Shown in pieces: positions 6,627 through 15,807 of a stretch of 18,591 nucleotides of DNA. The position numbers and the translations under genes were made by a program. The stretch spans positions 1 to 18,591 of the forward strand of contig CAYWMQ010000014.1 in assembly GCA_964459635.1 (NCBI GenBank), read 5' to 3'. The first letter of the stretch is position 1. Every line of letters starts with the position of its first letter. Source of the DNA: CAYWMQ01 sp964459635. Its GTDB lineage: Bacteria; Patescibacteriota; Minisyncoccia; Phycocordibacterales; UBA12088. The notes below the pieces were generated by a model. That model was not told the origin of the DNA and ran no database searches. It saw nothing but the letters and a program-made list of their open reading frames with translations.

Positions 6627-6713
6627 GTCTGTCTATTGCAGCGTATCAACCGTACCGTAGCACTACTGTGTCCGTCTCCATACTCGTGCGCACCGCAGTG
6701 CGCACGTACACCC

Positions 6714-6742
6714 TTTCTACTTGCTACCTTCTACTTTATACT
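6714..6742 (+). promoter_or_regulatory. Promoter of VirD4/TraD-like gene, leaderless
   Basis: TATACT (6737-6742) puts the predicted +1 at 6749, the A of the preferred ATG. A weak -35, TTTCTA (6714-6719), lies at 17-nt spacing. The preceding 120 nt (6627-6748) hold no recognisable gene. Confidence 0.5.
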
Positions 6743-6748
6743 TACCTC

Positions 6749-9079
6749 ATGCCGCCACAGTTCTCTTTAGGGCGCAATGCAAGCCAGGGTGACGACAACC
6801 GCATCACCTATTTTGCGCTTACAGACTCACGCAACCAACGCACCCCCTTCGGCATTAAGCGTGAAGACCGCAGCCGCCACACGTACGTCATTGGAAAGAC
6901 GGGTATGGGTAAGTCCACGCTGCTCGAGAACATGGCGGTGCAGGACATCCAAAACGGGGAAGGCCTCTGCTTCATAGACCCGCACGGCTCTACTGCCGAG
7001 AAGCTGCTTGAGTACATACCCGAGCACCGCGTGCGCGATGTGCTCTACTTCGCGCCGTTCGACATGCAGTACCCCGTGTCGTTCAACGTGCTTGAGGACG
7101 TGGGGCCCGACAAGCGCCACTTCGTGGTAGCGGGCCTCATGAGCACCTTTGAAAAGATATGGGTTGATGCGTGGAGTGCGCGTATGGCGTACATTCTCCA
7201 GAACACCCTTGCCGCGCTCCTTGAGTTTCCTGGGGCGACGCTGCTCGGCGTGAACCGCATGTATATAGACAAGGAGTACCGCAAAAACGTGGTGTCGTGC
7301 ATTACGGACCCATCGGTACGCAGTTTTTGGCTTGATGAGTACACCAAATACACCGACCGTTACACTCAAGAAGCCACACCTGCTATACAGAACAAAATAG
7401 GCCAGTTTGCGGCAAACGCGCTCGTGCGCAACATCATCGGCCAGAGCCAGTCCACCTTTGACATACGGTCCATCATGGACCAGGGAAAAATATTTATCGT
7501 AAACCTCTCGAAAGGGCGCGTGGGTGAGGGCAACGCCAACCTGCTCGGCAGCATGCTCATCACTAAGATATACCTGGCAGCCATGAGTCGTGCGGATGCA
7601 TCAGCGGCGGAACTGCGCCAGCTGCCTCCTTTTTTCCTCCATGTAGACGAGTTTCAAAATTTCGCCAACAAGTCCTTTGCAGACATTCTTTCGGAAGCCC
7701 GCAAGTATAAGCTCGCGCTCACCATTGCACACCAGTATGTCGAACAAATGGAAGAGGAAGTGGCCTCGGCTGTCTTCGGCAACGTTGGCACTATGATGAC
7801 CTTCCGTGTCGGTGCGTACGATGCGGAGACGCTCGAGAAGGAGTTTGCGCCGACCTTTATGGCTGAGGACCTCGTAAATCTCGGTGCACGACAGGTATAC
7901 CTCAAGCTCATGATAGACGGTGTCACCTCGCAGCCTTTTTCAGCGGTTACCATGCCGCCCATACCGCTCCCCGAGGTATCGAACAGGGACCGTGCCGTCG
8001 CCATGTCGCGCGCGCAGTTTTCGCGCCCCCGTGCCGAAGTGGAGAAGGACATTGCCGATTGGATGGCGAAGCGCTACGAAGATCCGGAGGCGGAAGAAAA
8101 AGAGCGTGCACGGCTGGAAAGGCGCGCAACGCGAGATGCCGAAGCAGGTCCTGCCCCGCTGGGCGGATCCGCGCGCCCGTTTACGCCAAGTGCGCCATTT
8201 GCGCGGCCCGCGGGCGGGCAAGCGGGTGCACCGCGACCCATGCAGGGCGCGCCGCGAGCGACCGGTGCTTTTGCGGGAGCGCAAAGGCCGGCGGGGAGCC
8301 AAGGGGCGCGTCCAAGTCCGGTGGCACCGCAGGGTACGCGTCCGCCGAGCACGCCTTCAGGTGCCCCTCGTGCTCCGCACGCACCGTATGACGGATCTCG
8401 TGCGGGTGAAATGCCCCCACACAGGCAGGCGGTACCGCACGACTCGCTCGGCGAAAGGGCGCAGCGAGAGCGTCCACACCCGCGCACTACGCATGCGCCA
8501 CGTCCTCATCGTGAGGAGGGGAGAGGTGACGCAGTAGCTCACCCGGGCGCTCGTGGCGCGACCATACATCACGAGCATACCGATCGTCATCCTGTACAGA
8601 CGCCGGACAGTCTGCGTGCAGTGCTCCAGCGCATCGCGACCGAAAGCGCACAGAAAGGTTCGGAGGAGAAAGCGGCTCCGCATGCAGCTGTGACGGCGCA
8701 TCCGCCACAAGCTGTTCGTGTCAAAGCTGATGACGGCAAGGGCGCGAGTGCGGAAGACAAGGCAAGTCTCAAGGATATGCTCTCACGCCTTACCGCGCAG
8801 CAGGCTCCGGCCAGATCATCCGGTGACGCTGCAAGAATAGCAGAGCAGAGGCAGTCTCCCGCGCCTCTTCCGCCTCTGTCGCCTCACGAAAAAGCCGCTT
8901 CGCCTCAGCCGATGCACCGGCAGCCAAGGGAAGATGCGCGCGCAGAACAGGCGGCTCCGTCACAGCAGCGCGCGAGCGCTGCGCCGCCGCGCCCACCGGC
9001 ACCAAACCGTGTTCGCGAAATACCGGAGGCGGAATTGCGTAAGCTCCTTGCCACGGATACACCCCCGCCACGTCGCTAG
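6749..9079 (+). CDS. VirD4/TraD-like type IV secretion coupling ATPase with long disordered tail
   Basis: A 776-aa protein. Residues 1-~435 form a P-loop ATPase of the TraD/VirD4/HerA type. It has Walker A GKTGMGKST (49-57), Walker B FFLHVDEFQ (D300, E301), 'IVNLSKGRVGEGNANLLGSMLITKI' features of the TraM-recognition/AAA_10-like domain, and an arginine/glutamine-rich sensor region around AHQYVEQMEEEV. The N-terminal membrane segments of classical VirD4 are absent. From about 440 to 776 the protein is Pro/Ala/Arg/Gly/His-rich and surely disordered, with a short helical stretch (KASLKDMLSRLTAQQA) and a conserved-looking end (REIPEAELRKLLA). An in-frame ATG at 6590 would add 53 residues across a terminator hairpin, so it was rejected. 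No other secretion genes are nearby, so its partner is unknown; DNA transfer or pilus-related work is possible. Confidence 0.85.
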   Translation: MPPQFSLGRNASQGDDNRITYFALTDSRNQRTPFGIKREDRSRHTYVIGKTGMGKSTLLENMAVQDIQNGEGLCFIDPHGSTAEKLLEYIPEHRVRDVLYFAPFDMQYPVSFNVLEDVGPDKRHFVVAGLMSTFEKIWVDAWSARMAYILQNTLAALLEFPGATLLGVNRMYIDKEYRKNVVSCITDPSVRSFWLDEYTKYTDRYTQEATPAIQNKIGQFAANALVRNIIGQSQSTFDIRSIMDQGKIFIVNLSKGRVGEGNANLLGSMLITKIYLAAMSRADASAAELRQLPPFFLHVDEFQNFANKSFADILSEARKYKLALTIAHQYVEQMEEEVASAVFGNVGTMMTFRVGAYDAETLEKEFAPTFMAEDLVNLGARQVYLKLMIDGVTSQPFSAVTMPPIPLPEVSNRDRAVAMSRAQFSRPRAEVEKDIADWMAKRYEDPEAEEKERARLERRATRDAEAGPAPLGGSARPFTPSAPFARPAGGQAGAPRPMQGAPRATGAFAGAQRPAGSQGARPSPVAPQGTRPPSTPSGAPRAPHAPYDGSRAGEMPPHRQAVPHDSLGERAQRERPHPRTTHAPRPHREEGRGDAVAHPGARGATIHHEHTDRHPVQTPDSLRAVLQRIATESAQKGSEEKAAPHAAVTAHPPQAVRVKADDGKGASAEDKASLKDMLSRLTAQQAPARSSGDAARIAEQRQSPAPLPPLSPHEKAASPQPMHRQPREDARAEQAAPSQQRASAAPPRPPAPNRVREIPEAELRKLLATDTPPPRR

Positions 9080-9119
9080 CCTTCTGCGGGGCCAAAGGGT
9101 CGTTTTCCACATGAGCCTG

Positions 9120-9148
9120 TTGTGAGGCATGTGTGTACGCGCTACGCT
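9120..9148 (+). promoter_or_regulatory. Promoter of lamin-tail gene, leaderless
   Basis: TTGTGA (9120-9125), an exact 17-nt spacer and TACGCT (9143-9148). Predicted +1 is 9155, one base before ATG 9156. Confidence 0.6.
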
Positions 9149-9155
9149 TTCCTTC

Positions 9156-10706
9156 ATGAAGCGATGCAAGGGGTACAGTGCGACGTCCTCGGTCATTGTC
9201 ACGCTGGGCGCGGCAGCGTTTTTTGGCGTCGCCGTGTCTCATGCTGAAGCCCGTGTCTTTATTTCAGAAATCGCGTGGATGGGCACGAGCGCCAATGCAA
9301 ACGCGGAGTGGATAGAGCTCATGAACGATGGAGCGGAGCAAGACCTTACCGGTTGGACGCTCAGTGCAGCGGACGGTACGCCGAACATACCTCTTAAAGG
9401 CACCATATCCGCGAACTCCCATTTTCTCTTGGAGCGCTCAAGCGACGCAACAGTGGCTGAGGTGCCCGCAGGCTACGTGTACACAGGAGCGCTCGACAAC
9501 GACGGTGAAGTGCTCACTTTATATGACAGCACGGGTGCCGTGGCGGATACCGTGGATGGTACCGCATGGGCGATAGGTGGCGACAACGTGGCAAAGACCA
9601 CTCCGCAACGGAGCGGAAGTCTTGCCTCGGGAGGTTGGATCACCGCAGAGCCCACACCGGGCTGTGGAAATGCCACCGTGAACATCCAAAGCACCACTAC
9701 AGAACATACCAGCTCAACCACACCATCGACCTCTGCAGGCACGCAAACGAGTACTTCAGGTGGGTCAACGCAGCGCAGCGGCACGAGTGCAGCGACAGGA
9801 GGATCGGGCTCCCGTAAGCCCGCCGTACCTCTACCGCCTTCGCTTACCATTGCCGCAGGCTCCGACCGCACCACCAGTGTGCGCGTACCCGTCCGCTTTG
9901 TAGCGGATGTGCGAAAGGAGGGAGGAGTCGTGCTTCCCAACGCAGACGTTCGTTGGAGTTTCGGCGATGGTGCAACAGCGCGCGGCGAGCGTGTCACGCA
10001 CACATACAAGTATCCGGGCACGTATGTGGTGGTGGCACATACCGAGCGTGAGTTTACCCATCCTCCGCTTGAGGCGCAGGCGTCTGTGGTCGTTCGCGTT
10101 TTGCCGTTCGATATTTCCATTGCCGCAGCGGACACGTGGAGCGTCACCCTGATGAACAACGGAGATGAGAATGTGGACATGACGGGTTTTGCGCTTGTTG
10201 CTCGCAGCGGCACATTTCGCATGCCGGCGCGCACTATGCTCATGCGTGGCGCGTCTGCACGATTTCCTGTACACGTCACGAAGCTCGCGGTAGCCGCGCA
10301 CGATGCGTTGGCGCTGTACGCCGCTGACGGTGCTCTTGTGGCACAGTACACACCTGGCACCGCGCGCGGGGCACAGGCCGCCTTGCCGGCGCCACAGACC
10401 GTTTCCGCAACGCCTCCTGTCCGCACGTTGGCGCGTGCGGCTGTATCGCGTGCTGCTCCTGCTCCGGTGCAAGCCACTCCTGCCGTAGTTGGTTTGGAGC
10501 CGAGCAATGCGTCCCCGCTAGAGCCTGAGGTTTTAGCCGGTGCGGCCGCGCTTGGGGCCACAATGGCGCCAAGCACACCGCTCTGGTGGTGGCTCGCCTG
10601 CCTCGGTGGCTTCATCGCGGTCGCCGCAAGCGCGGTACTCCTCTTGCGCAGGGAAGAGCGAGCTGAGGCCGAACGCATGGAGTACAGCCTTGAAGAGGAC
10701 GACTAA
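9156..10706 (+). CDS. Surface protein: lamin-tail domain, PKD domain, C-terminal anchor
   Basis: A 516-aa protein. The signal peptide (about 1-30) has a hydrophobic core VIVTLGAAAFFGVAV and ends at HAEA. A lamin-tail domain (about 32-150) follows: 'VFISEIAWMGTSANANAEWIEL', 'LTGWTLSAADG' and 'NDGEVLTLYDSTG' are its typical signs. Next come a Thr/Ser/Gly linker (about 165-220), a PKD fold (about 232-312, 'VRWSFGDGA' and 'HTYKYPGTYVVVAHT'), a further beta region (about 315-400, 'NNGDENVDMTGFALV', possibly a second degenerate lamin-tail domain), an Ala/Pro linker and a membrane anchor (WWWLACLGGFIAVAASAVLLL) with a charged tail. Such proteins are exported and bind surfaces or partners, but no enzyme domain is seen. 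An upstream GTG (9129) would precede the promoter's +1 and was rejected. Confidence 0.85.
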   Translation: MKRCKGYSATSSVIVTLGAAAFFGVAVSHAEARVFISEIAWMGTSANANAEWIELMNDGAEQDLTGWTLSAADGTPNIPLKGTISANSHFLLERSSDATVAEVPAGYVYTGALDNDGEVLTLYDSTGAVADTVDGTAWAIGGDNVAKTTPQRSGSLASGGWITAEPTPGCGNATVNIQSTTTEHTSSTTPSTSAGTQTSTSGGSTQRSGTSAATGGSGSRKPAVPLPPSLTIAAGSDRTTSVRVPVRFVADVRKEGGVVLPNADVRWSFGDGATARGERVTHTYKYPGTYVVVAHTEREFTHPPLEAQASVVVRVLPFDISIAAADTWSVTLMNNGDENVDMTGFALVARSGTFRMPARTMLMRGASARFPVHVTKLAVAAHDALALYAADGALVAQYTPGTARGAQAALPAPQTVSATPPVRTLARAAVSRAAPAPVQATPAVVGLEPSNASPLEPEVLAGAAALGATMAPSTPLWWWLACLGGFIAVAASAVLLLRREERAEAERMEYSLEEDD

Positions 10707-10715
10707 GTGCTTTTT

Positions 10716-10724
10716 TGCTATAGT
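10716..10724 (+). promoter_or_regulatory. Extended -10 promoter of epimerase gene
   Basis: TGC-TATAGT (10716-10724) gives a predicted +1 near 10731. That leaves an 8-nt leader that is itself the Shine-Dalgarno 'aagga' (10731-10735). Confidence 0.55.
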
Positions 10725-10738
10725 GGCCGCAAGGACGT

Positions 10739-11617
10739 ATGAGTCTCACCTCTAAAACCATTGTCGTGACGGGCGGCGCGGGCTTCGTGGGAAGTAACCT
10801 TATTGAGGCACTTGTCAAAGAGCCGAGCCTCAAGGTCATCTCTCTTGACAACTATTACACAGGTAGTCGTGATAACCACATACCGGGTGCCACGTACATA
10901 GACGGCCATACCAAGGACATCGCAAGCCTCATCACGGAGCCCGTCGATTTGGTGTACCACCTTGGCGAGTACGCACGTGTTGAAAAGAGCTTTGAGGACA
11001 TACGCGACGCATGGGGGCTCAATGTGCCCGGTACGTTCGGTGTGCTGGAGTTTTGTCGCGCTCAGAAGTGCAAGCTCGTCTATGCGGGGTCGTCAACCAA
11101 ATTTGCCGACGGCGGCCTCGGGCGTGACCAGAGTCCATACGCGTGGATGAAAGCGTCCAACACCGAGCTTGTGCGCAATTATGGCGACTGGTTTGGGCTT
11201 GAGTATGCCATCACCTACTTCTACAACGTGTACGGTCCGCGCGAACGGAGCGGCGCTTTTGGTACGGTCATTGCCATCTTTGAAGACCGGATGCGACAGG
11301 GCTTGCCGCTCCGTGTGACGGCACCCGGGACGCAACGGCGCAACTTTACGCACGTGGATGACATCGTGTCGGGGCTTCTTCTTGTGGGAGAGCGGGGAAT
11401 GGGTGACGAATATGGCCTTGGCGCGGACGAAGCATTTTCAATACTGGAAGTGGCGCAGCTCTTTGGCGGACAGATCGAAATGGCACCCGAAGTGAAAGGG
11501 AACAGAATGAACGGCAAGCTCGACGTCCGCCGCGCCAAGCAGGAGCTTGGGTGGAGCGCGAGGCACAGGCTTGAGGAGTATGTCAAAGGGCTTGGACTCA
11601 CGCGCACAATGCCATAA
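10739..11617 (+). CDS. NAD-dependent nucleotide-sugar epimerase/dehydratase
   Basis: A 292-aa extended short-chain dehydrogenase. Its Rossmann motif is GGAGFVGSN (12-20), with acidic L-D-N after beta-2 for NAD binding, a catalytic Ser/Thr region YAGSSTKFAD, and the Y-x3-K pair Y134-K138 in 'SPYAWMKAS'. 'YFYNVYGPRERSG' and 'NFTHVDDIVSGLLL' are typical of UDP-glucose/UDP-glucuronate epimerase relatives. It probably interconverts or modifies an NDP-sugar for surface glycan. The length (292) is a little short against about 310-340, mainly at the C-terminus. The start is supported by 'aaggacgt' directly before ATG. The neighbouring surface-protein and glycoside-hydrolase-like genes fit a cell-surface role. 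Confidence 0.87.
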   Translation: MSLTSKTIVVTGGAGFVGSNLIEALVKEPSLKVISLDNYYTGSRDNHIPGATYIDGHTKDIASLITEPVDLVYHLGEYARVEKSFEDIRDAWGLNVPGTFGVLEFCRAQKCKLVYAGSSTKFADGGLGRDQSPYAWMKASNTELVRNYGDWFGLEYAITYFYNVYGPRERSGAFGTVIAIFEDRMRQGLPLRVTAPGTQRRNFTHVDDIVSGLLLVGERGMGDEYGLGADEAFSILEVAQLFGGQIEMAPEVKGNRMNGKLDVRRAKQELGWSARHRLEEYVKGLGLTRTMP

Positions 11618-11713
11618 GAAAGAGCGTCCCCATTGCCATACAAGAGAGATGGATTTCAGCACGTCTGTCTTCTGAACATGACGCCCCATCCCCACTCGTA
11701 CCCCTCTCTCCAT

Positions 11714-11739
11714 TTGTGATTGCGTAAAGGCATTATAAA
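11714..11739 (+). promoter_or_regulatory. Possible promoter of large surface-protein gene
   Basis: TATAAA (11734-11739) precedes ATG 11756 and predicts a start near 11746. TTGTGA (11714-11719) lies upstream, but with a spacer of only 14 nt. The rest of 11618-11755 shows nothing else. Confidence 0.35.
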
Positions 11740-11755
11740 CTCGCCACATTTCCCT

Positions 11756-14700
11756 ATGCACATGCTTTCTTGGTCAAAGCGAAGTTTTACCAGCGCTTCG
11801 ATTCGAGCTTTCATTTCACTCGCTGTCCTGCCGGTCATGTTCGTCAGTGGCCTTCAGACCGCACATGCACAAGAAGCACCTCTTCCTAGTCCGCTCATCC
11901 TGCGTGACGATGTTACCGGTGGTGATTGTACACAGGTAGGCGAATGGGACGCGGCTATCAAGACCTGTACACTGTCACGCGATGTGGATGGTAGCGGAAT
12001 TGAGATATACGGCAGCGGTTTGTCTCTGAACGGCGGGCAACATATTCTAAGAGCTCCCGCAGATGGTGCGAACCCCTTTGAGGGTCAAGGTGTCAAGATC
12101 AGAAGTGACTATGTATCGGTTTATGATCTTGCTGTTAGTGGCTTTGCCCAAGGCATTGTCGTTGTCGAATCCGCGCATGTGACAGTGAAGAACGTAACCG
12201 TCAGTTCCTGTGACGGGGGAATAACTCATGCGGGAGCTGGTAATGCAGGTGTATACACGCAGTATGCGCCCTACACCACGGTTGTCGACTCCACCTTTAC
12301 CGGCTGTGGCATAAACATTAGCTACAACAATTCATACTGGGGATCACCTAACTCTACGGTACAAAACAACACGGTCAAAGGTACCAGTGCGACTGCACCA
12401 GCGTTCTTAACGATCGCCTCTTCTCCTTTAACAACTGTGCGTGGCAACGTAGTGCAATACGGCGCGATTTCTCTGAGCGACTCTGCATCCAGTACTGTGC
12501 TGGACAATGAAGCAGTGGGTGTTGCTGGCTATGTGGTACTGTCTCTGTCTCGGTCTGCAGGCACAGTAGTAGGTCGCAACCACATTGCACCACCGACAGA
12601 TATTCCTGAGCGTAACTGGACATCAGGCGTGTATTTAGACAGCTCACCACATGTGCAGCTGCTTGAGAACCGCATTGATGACTGCACGATAGTATCGGCT
12701 ACATGCTACGGCGTGTACGCGTTTAGTAGCGACGGCACACTTTTTGAGTCAAATCATATAGACGGGGCCGACATTGGTATGCACTTGCGCAACATGTTGT
12801 CGGGGACTGTTCGGAACAACATAATTCAAGGGCGGGTATACGCACTGGAATGGGACGGTGCCAGCAGGGGCGAAGTAGCTGATATAAACGTTTGGGAGGG
12901 AAACATATTCCGCGGCGCATCGCTGGGAGTACGTATGCGGGTGTTGGAGTCAACCGTCACGACAGGAGAATTTGTACTTACGAACAACAACTTTATTGAT
13001 AATGAGGCGGACGTGTACGCAAACGATAGTCCACATGTTCATGTCGTTGCACCGCCTCCAAAAGGCGGCAACTACTGGGACGCATTTGATACGCCGGAGG
13101 AAGGTTGTATAGATGGAAACAGTGATGGGTTCTGCGATGCACCCTATGCGTTAAACGGGCCGGGCACACCTTACTATTCAACATATGCTGAACATCAGCT
13201 CATTGACGAGCATCCACGCGTCTGTCCTATCGGCGAACAGTGCACCGAGCCGCAGCCGCCGGTCTCACCCGTCACGCTCTCGCTCCCTTCCGAGTCTCCG
13301 TACGACAGTGTGCGTGGTGTCGCTTCCACCGGGCCGTACCCCGAGCGCGGCACGGCGGACAAAGATGTGTTTACGTTCAAGGTGGTGTACACGAACGCGA
13401 ACAACACACCTTCACAGGCACTCAGTGTTCATATCGGCACGAGCGTGGACGACCAGCCGAGTGTATTGCCGCTCACGCTTGACGCGGCTGCCACCGATGC
13501 AGCGCTTCGCGACGGCAACTACGCAAACGGTGAACAATACAGTGCCACAAGCACGTTCTCAAAAGAGAAGTACTTCTTCTCGTTCCGTGGGACCACCACG
13601 GACGGCACGGCGTTTGCGCTTGTGGATGATAGTTCGAGCTATGACACGAACATCCTCACGTTCCAGACAGGGTACTCGTCGGTTGCATTCATTCCCGGCA
13701 TACAAGCGAGCAGACTGTTTAGGGAAGGGGTTTTCTTTGAAAATCAGTTATGGGAACCGAACAGAGACGCTGATGCGCAAGCGCTCCGTATGCGTGATAC
13801 AGGTGAGAGTGTCAACCCGGACATATACACTAAGGCGGGCGCAGGCGGCGTAGTGGACGAGGTGCTCGGTGTTGGGCGCAACGTGTACAAGTCATTTGTC
13901 GACGACCTCTCAGCGCTCGCAGTGGACGGCACCATTTCAGGCTTTGCGGTACTACCGTACGACTGGCGGCTTGCGTTCGGCGACATACTTTCAAGAGGAA
14001 ACGAAGTGGACGGCAAGCTGTACTTCGATGCGTCGCACGGCACGGACACGCACTACATACCGCGCGCACTTCATGAGCTTGCGCAGAGCTCGGACTCAGG
14101 AAAAGTGACAATAGTCGCACATAGCATGGGCGGACTGCTTGCAAAAGCGTTACTCGCCAATCTTGAGGACAACGAGGAGCATCCGTACCGCAGCGTTTTG
14201 GATGAAGTAGATACCGTGGTGCTCGTGGCGAGCCCGCAGCTGGGTACGCCGAAGGCCATTGGTGCGCTCGTACACGGGTATGATACAGAGCTTGATGTGC
14301 CCTACCTCGGCTGGCCGAATGTGACGAAAGGCGTTACAGCCCGTAGCTTGAGTCAAAATATGAGGAGCGCGTATACACTGCTTCCGTCCGCTGCGTATTT
14401 TACACGTGTCAATGACATCGACGAGGACGGGACCGTGCTGCCGTACACGACCGTTGTTTCTGACTCTATCGGCACTGTACGCAACCATGATGCCCTAACG
14501 CAGTACTTGACTCGCAGCCCGTACTACAGCTCACATGACCTCGTGCAGCCGTTACACCTTTGGGGACCATTCATTGACGAAGCCCAAAGACTCCACAGCC
14601 GCATAGACACATGGACACCTCCCGATACCGATCAAGACGGCATTCCCGACATCCGCATCGTGCAGATAGCAGGGTGGGGGAAAACGGATACGCTTAAAGG

Positions 14701-15757
14701 CATTCGTTATGCGCAAGCGCGCCGGCAGGTGACCTGTCCTGCAGGCTTCACGGGCGCATGCTATGAAACCATCCAAGACCCCCAGCCGGTTTTTACCGTG
14801 GACGGTGACGGAACGGTTGATATCCCAAGCGCCGTTGCGATGGGTACGACGACGAACGGAGGCGTGGAGACGTGGTATGTGAATTTGTTTGATTACAACA
14901 GAGTTAGTCAGCTTCACTTAAACCGCGAACACGGAGACGTTTTTGAAATTGACGAAGTGCGTACGTTACTTGCACATGTCATGCGACGCGAAGATGTTTC
15001 AACGTACCCTTTCGCATACATTTATCGTGACCCCACGGTGCTGAAGGCCGATGAGGATGAACCATATCTTCGCCTCTCACTCCACTCTCCAGTAGCTATA
15101 GTCCTGTATGACGGCGAAGGTAACCACACCGGACATGCCGCAAGTTCGACTGCCAATTCTCCCATATATGACGAACAAATTCCCAACAGCTACTACCTTG
15201 AATTCGGCGAGGGTAAGTACCTAGGCATGCCGGGTACAGAAGCGCATACCGTCAAGCTGGACGGACTGGCAAAAGGAACATTCACTCTTAAACTGCAAGA
15301 GCAAGTTGGGGATGTAACGATGAAAGAGGTTGTGTTTGAAGACATCCCTGTCACCGCTTCGACCACGGGTACGATAATGCTTACCAAGCTCACTACACCA
15401 ACACAACCCGTACTAGTGCTCGATATCGACGGTAATGGTACGACCGATTTCACTTTGTCTACCGCAGGTACGGGCGTGTCCGTCCTTGACCGGGTCAAGA
15501 TTGCGAAAGCATATGCAAATACACTTACTGCACCTAGGTGGCTTAAAGACTGGATATTGCTGCGGCTTGACCTCATTGAGAAACTCCTCACTGCTACCGA
15601 TAAAAGAAGCACGCCCAAGGGCAATGTTGTTGCTGCGCGCGCACTCCTCAAGACCTTACTATGGTCGGTTGAGAATCAAGCAGGCAAGCTGCTCGCGCGT
15701 GAGGATGCAGAATCGCTCAAGGCCCAAGTTGAGCAACTACTACGACTGCTGATTTGA
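11756..15757 (+). CDS. Giant secreted protein: parallel beta-helix, LCAT/PGAP1-like lipase, C-terminal repeat module and helical tail
   Basis: A 1333-aa protein. The signal peptide (about 1-38) ends HAQ. Residues about 45-450 form a right-handed parallel beta-helix of the NosD/pectate-lyase type, closing with 'GGNYWDAFDTPEEGC' and 'DSDGFCDAPY'-like turns (about 435-460). A beta-sandwich spacer follows (about 490-640). An alpha/beta-hydrolase starts at 'SVAFIPGIQASRLF' (about 641) with the nucleophile elbow AHSMGG (S790), 'VASPQLGTPKA', 'DGDGTVD' (D1018) and 'LNREHGD' (H1059); these make a plausible Ser-Asp-His triad as in LCAT/PGAP1-like lipases. A Ca-type 'DTDQDGIPD' loop is at about 958-966. 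The C-terminus has a repeat module (about 1100-1240, including 'DIDGNGTTDFTLS') and a helical tail resembling FIMAH. It is likely an exported lipase/esterase or adhesin. ATG 11762 is an alternative start. Confidence 0.85.
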   Translation: MHMLSWSKRSFTSASIRAFISLAVLPVMFVSGLQTAHAQEAPLPSPLILRDDVTGGDCTQVGEWDAAIKTCTLSRDVDGSGIEIYGSGLSLNGGQHILRAPADGANPFEGQGVKIRSDYVSVYDLAVSGFAQGIVVVESAHVTVKNVTVSSCDGGITHAGAGNAGVYTQYAPYTTVVDSTFTGCGINISYNNSYWGSPNSTVQNNTVKGTSATAPAFLTIASSPLTTVRGNVVQYGAISLSDSASSTVLDNEAVGVAGYVVLSLSRSAGTVVGRNHIAPPTDIPERNWTSGVYLDSSPHVQLLENRIDDCTIVSATCYGVYAFSSDGTLFESNHIDGADIGMHLRNMLSGTVRNNIIQGRVYALEWDGASRGEVADINVWEGNIFRGASLGVRMRVLESTVTTGEFVLTNNNFIDNEADVYANDSPHVHVVAPPPKGGNYWDAFDTPEEGCIDGNSDGFCDAPYALNGPGTPYYSTYAEHQLIDEHPRVCPIGEQCTEPQPPVSPVTLSLPSESPYDSVRGVASTGPYPERGTADKDVFTFKVVYTNANNTPSQALSVHIGTSVDDQPSVLPLTLDAAATDAALRDGNYANGEQYSATSTFSKEKYFFSFRGTTTDGTAFALVDDSSSYDTNILTFQTGYSSVAFIPGIQASRLFREGVFFENQLWEPNRDADAQALRMRDTGESVNPDIYTKAGAGGVVDEVLGVGRNVYKSFVDDLSALAVDGTISGFAVLPYDWRLAFGDILSRGNEVDGKLYFDASHGTDTHYIPRALHELAQSSDSGKVTIVAHSMGGLLAKALLANLEDNEEHPYRSVLDEVDTVVLVASPQLGTPKAIGALVHGYDTELDVPYLGWPNVTKGVTARSLSQNMRSAYTLLPSAAYFTRVNDIDEDGTVLPYTTVVSDSIGTVRNHDALTQYLTRSPYYSSHDLVQPLHLWGPFIDEAQRLHSRIDTWTPPDTDQDGIPDIRIVQIAGWGKTDTLKGIRYAQARRQVTCPAGFTGACYETIQDPQPVFTVDGDGTVDIPSAVAMGTTTNGGVETWYVNLFDYNRVSQLHLNREHGDVFEIDEVRTLLAHVMRREDVSTYPFAYIYRDPTVLKADEDEPYLRLSLHSPVAIVLYDGEGNHTGHAASSTANSPIYDEQIPNSYYLEFGEGKYLGMPGTEAHTVKLDGLAKGTFTLKLQEQVGDVTMKEVVFEDIPVTASTTGTIMLTKLTTPTQPVLVLDIDGNGTTDFTLSTAGTGVSVLDRVKIAKAYANTLTAPRWLKDWILLRLDLIEKLLTATDKRSTPKGNVVAARALLKTLLWSVENQAGKLLAREDAESLKAQVEQLLRLLI
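15122..15386 (+). repeat. 265-bp exact direct repeat, copy A (inside large surface gene)
   Basis: Identical over all 265 nt to 17685-17949, an offset of 2563. Similarity continues about 30 nt further left with only three changes (from 15092), and about 15 nt to the right. It encodes the repeat module from 'NHTGHAASS' through 'TTGTIMLT' of the big protein. Confidence 0.95.
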
Positions 15758-15807
15758 GTAGACAGTGGTCGATTAGAAGCAGAATTAATAAGCTAAACAT
15801 ATTTGCT

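Noticed and set aside
6590..6748. N-terminal extension of the VirD4/TraD-like ATPase from ATG 6590 (ATGA overlap with the 56-aa gene)
   Set aside because: It would be translated across an intrinsic-terminator hairpin and 120 nt of non-coding-like sequence. The -10 TATACT places transcription start at ATG 6749.
9473..10678. 401-codon open frame on the minus strand
   Set aside because: It is antisense to the lamin-tail/PKD gene, with low-complexity Ala/Ser/Arg composition and no motif.
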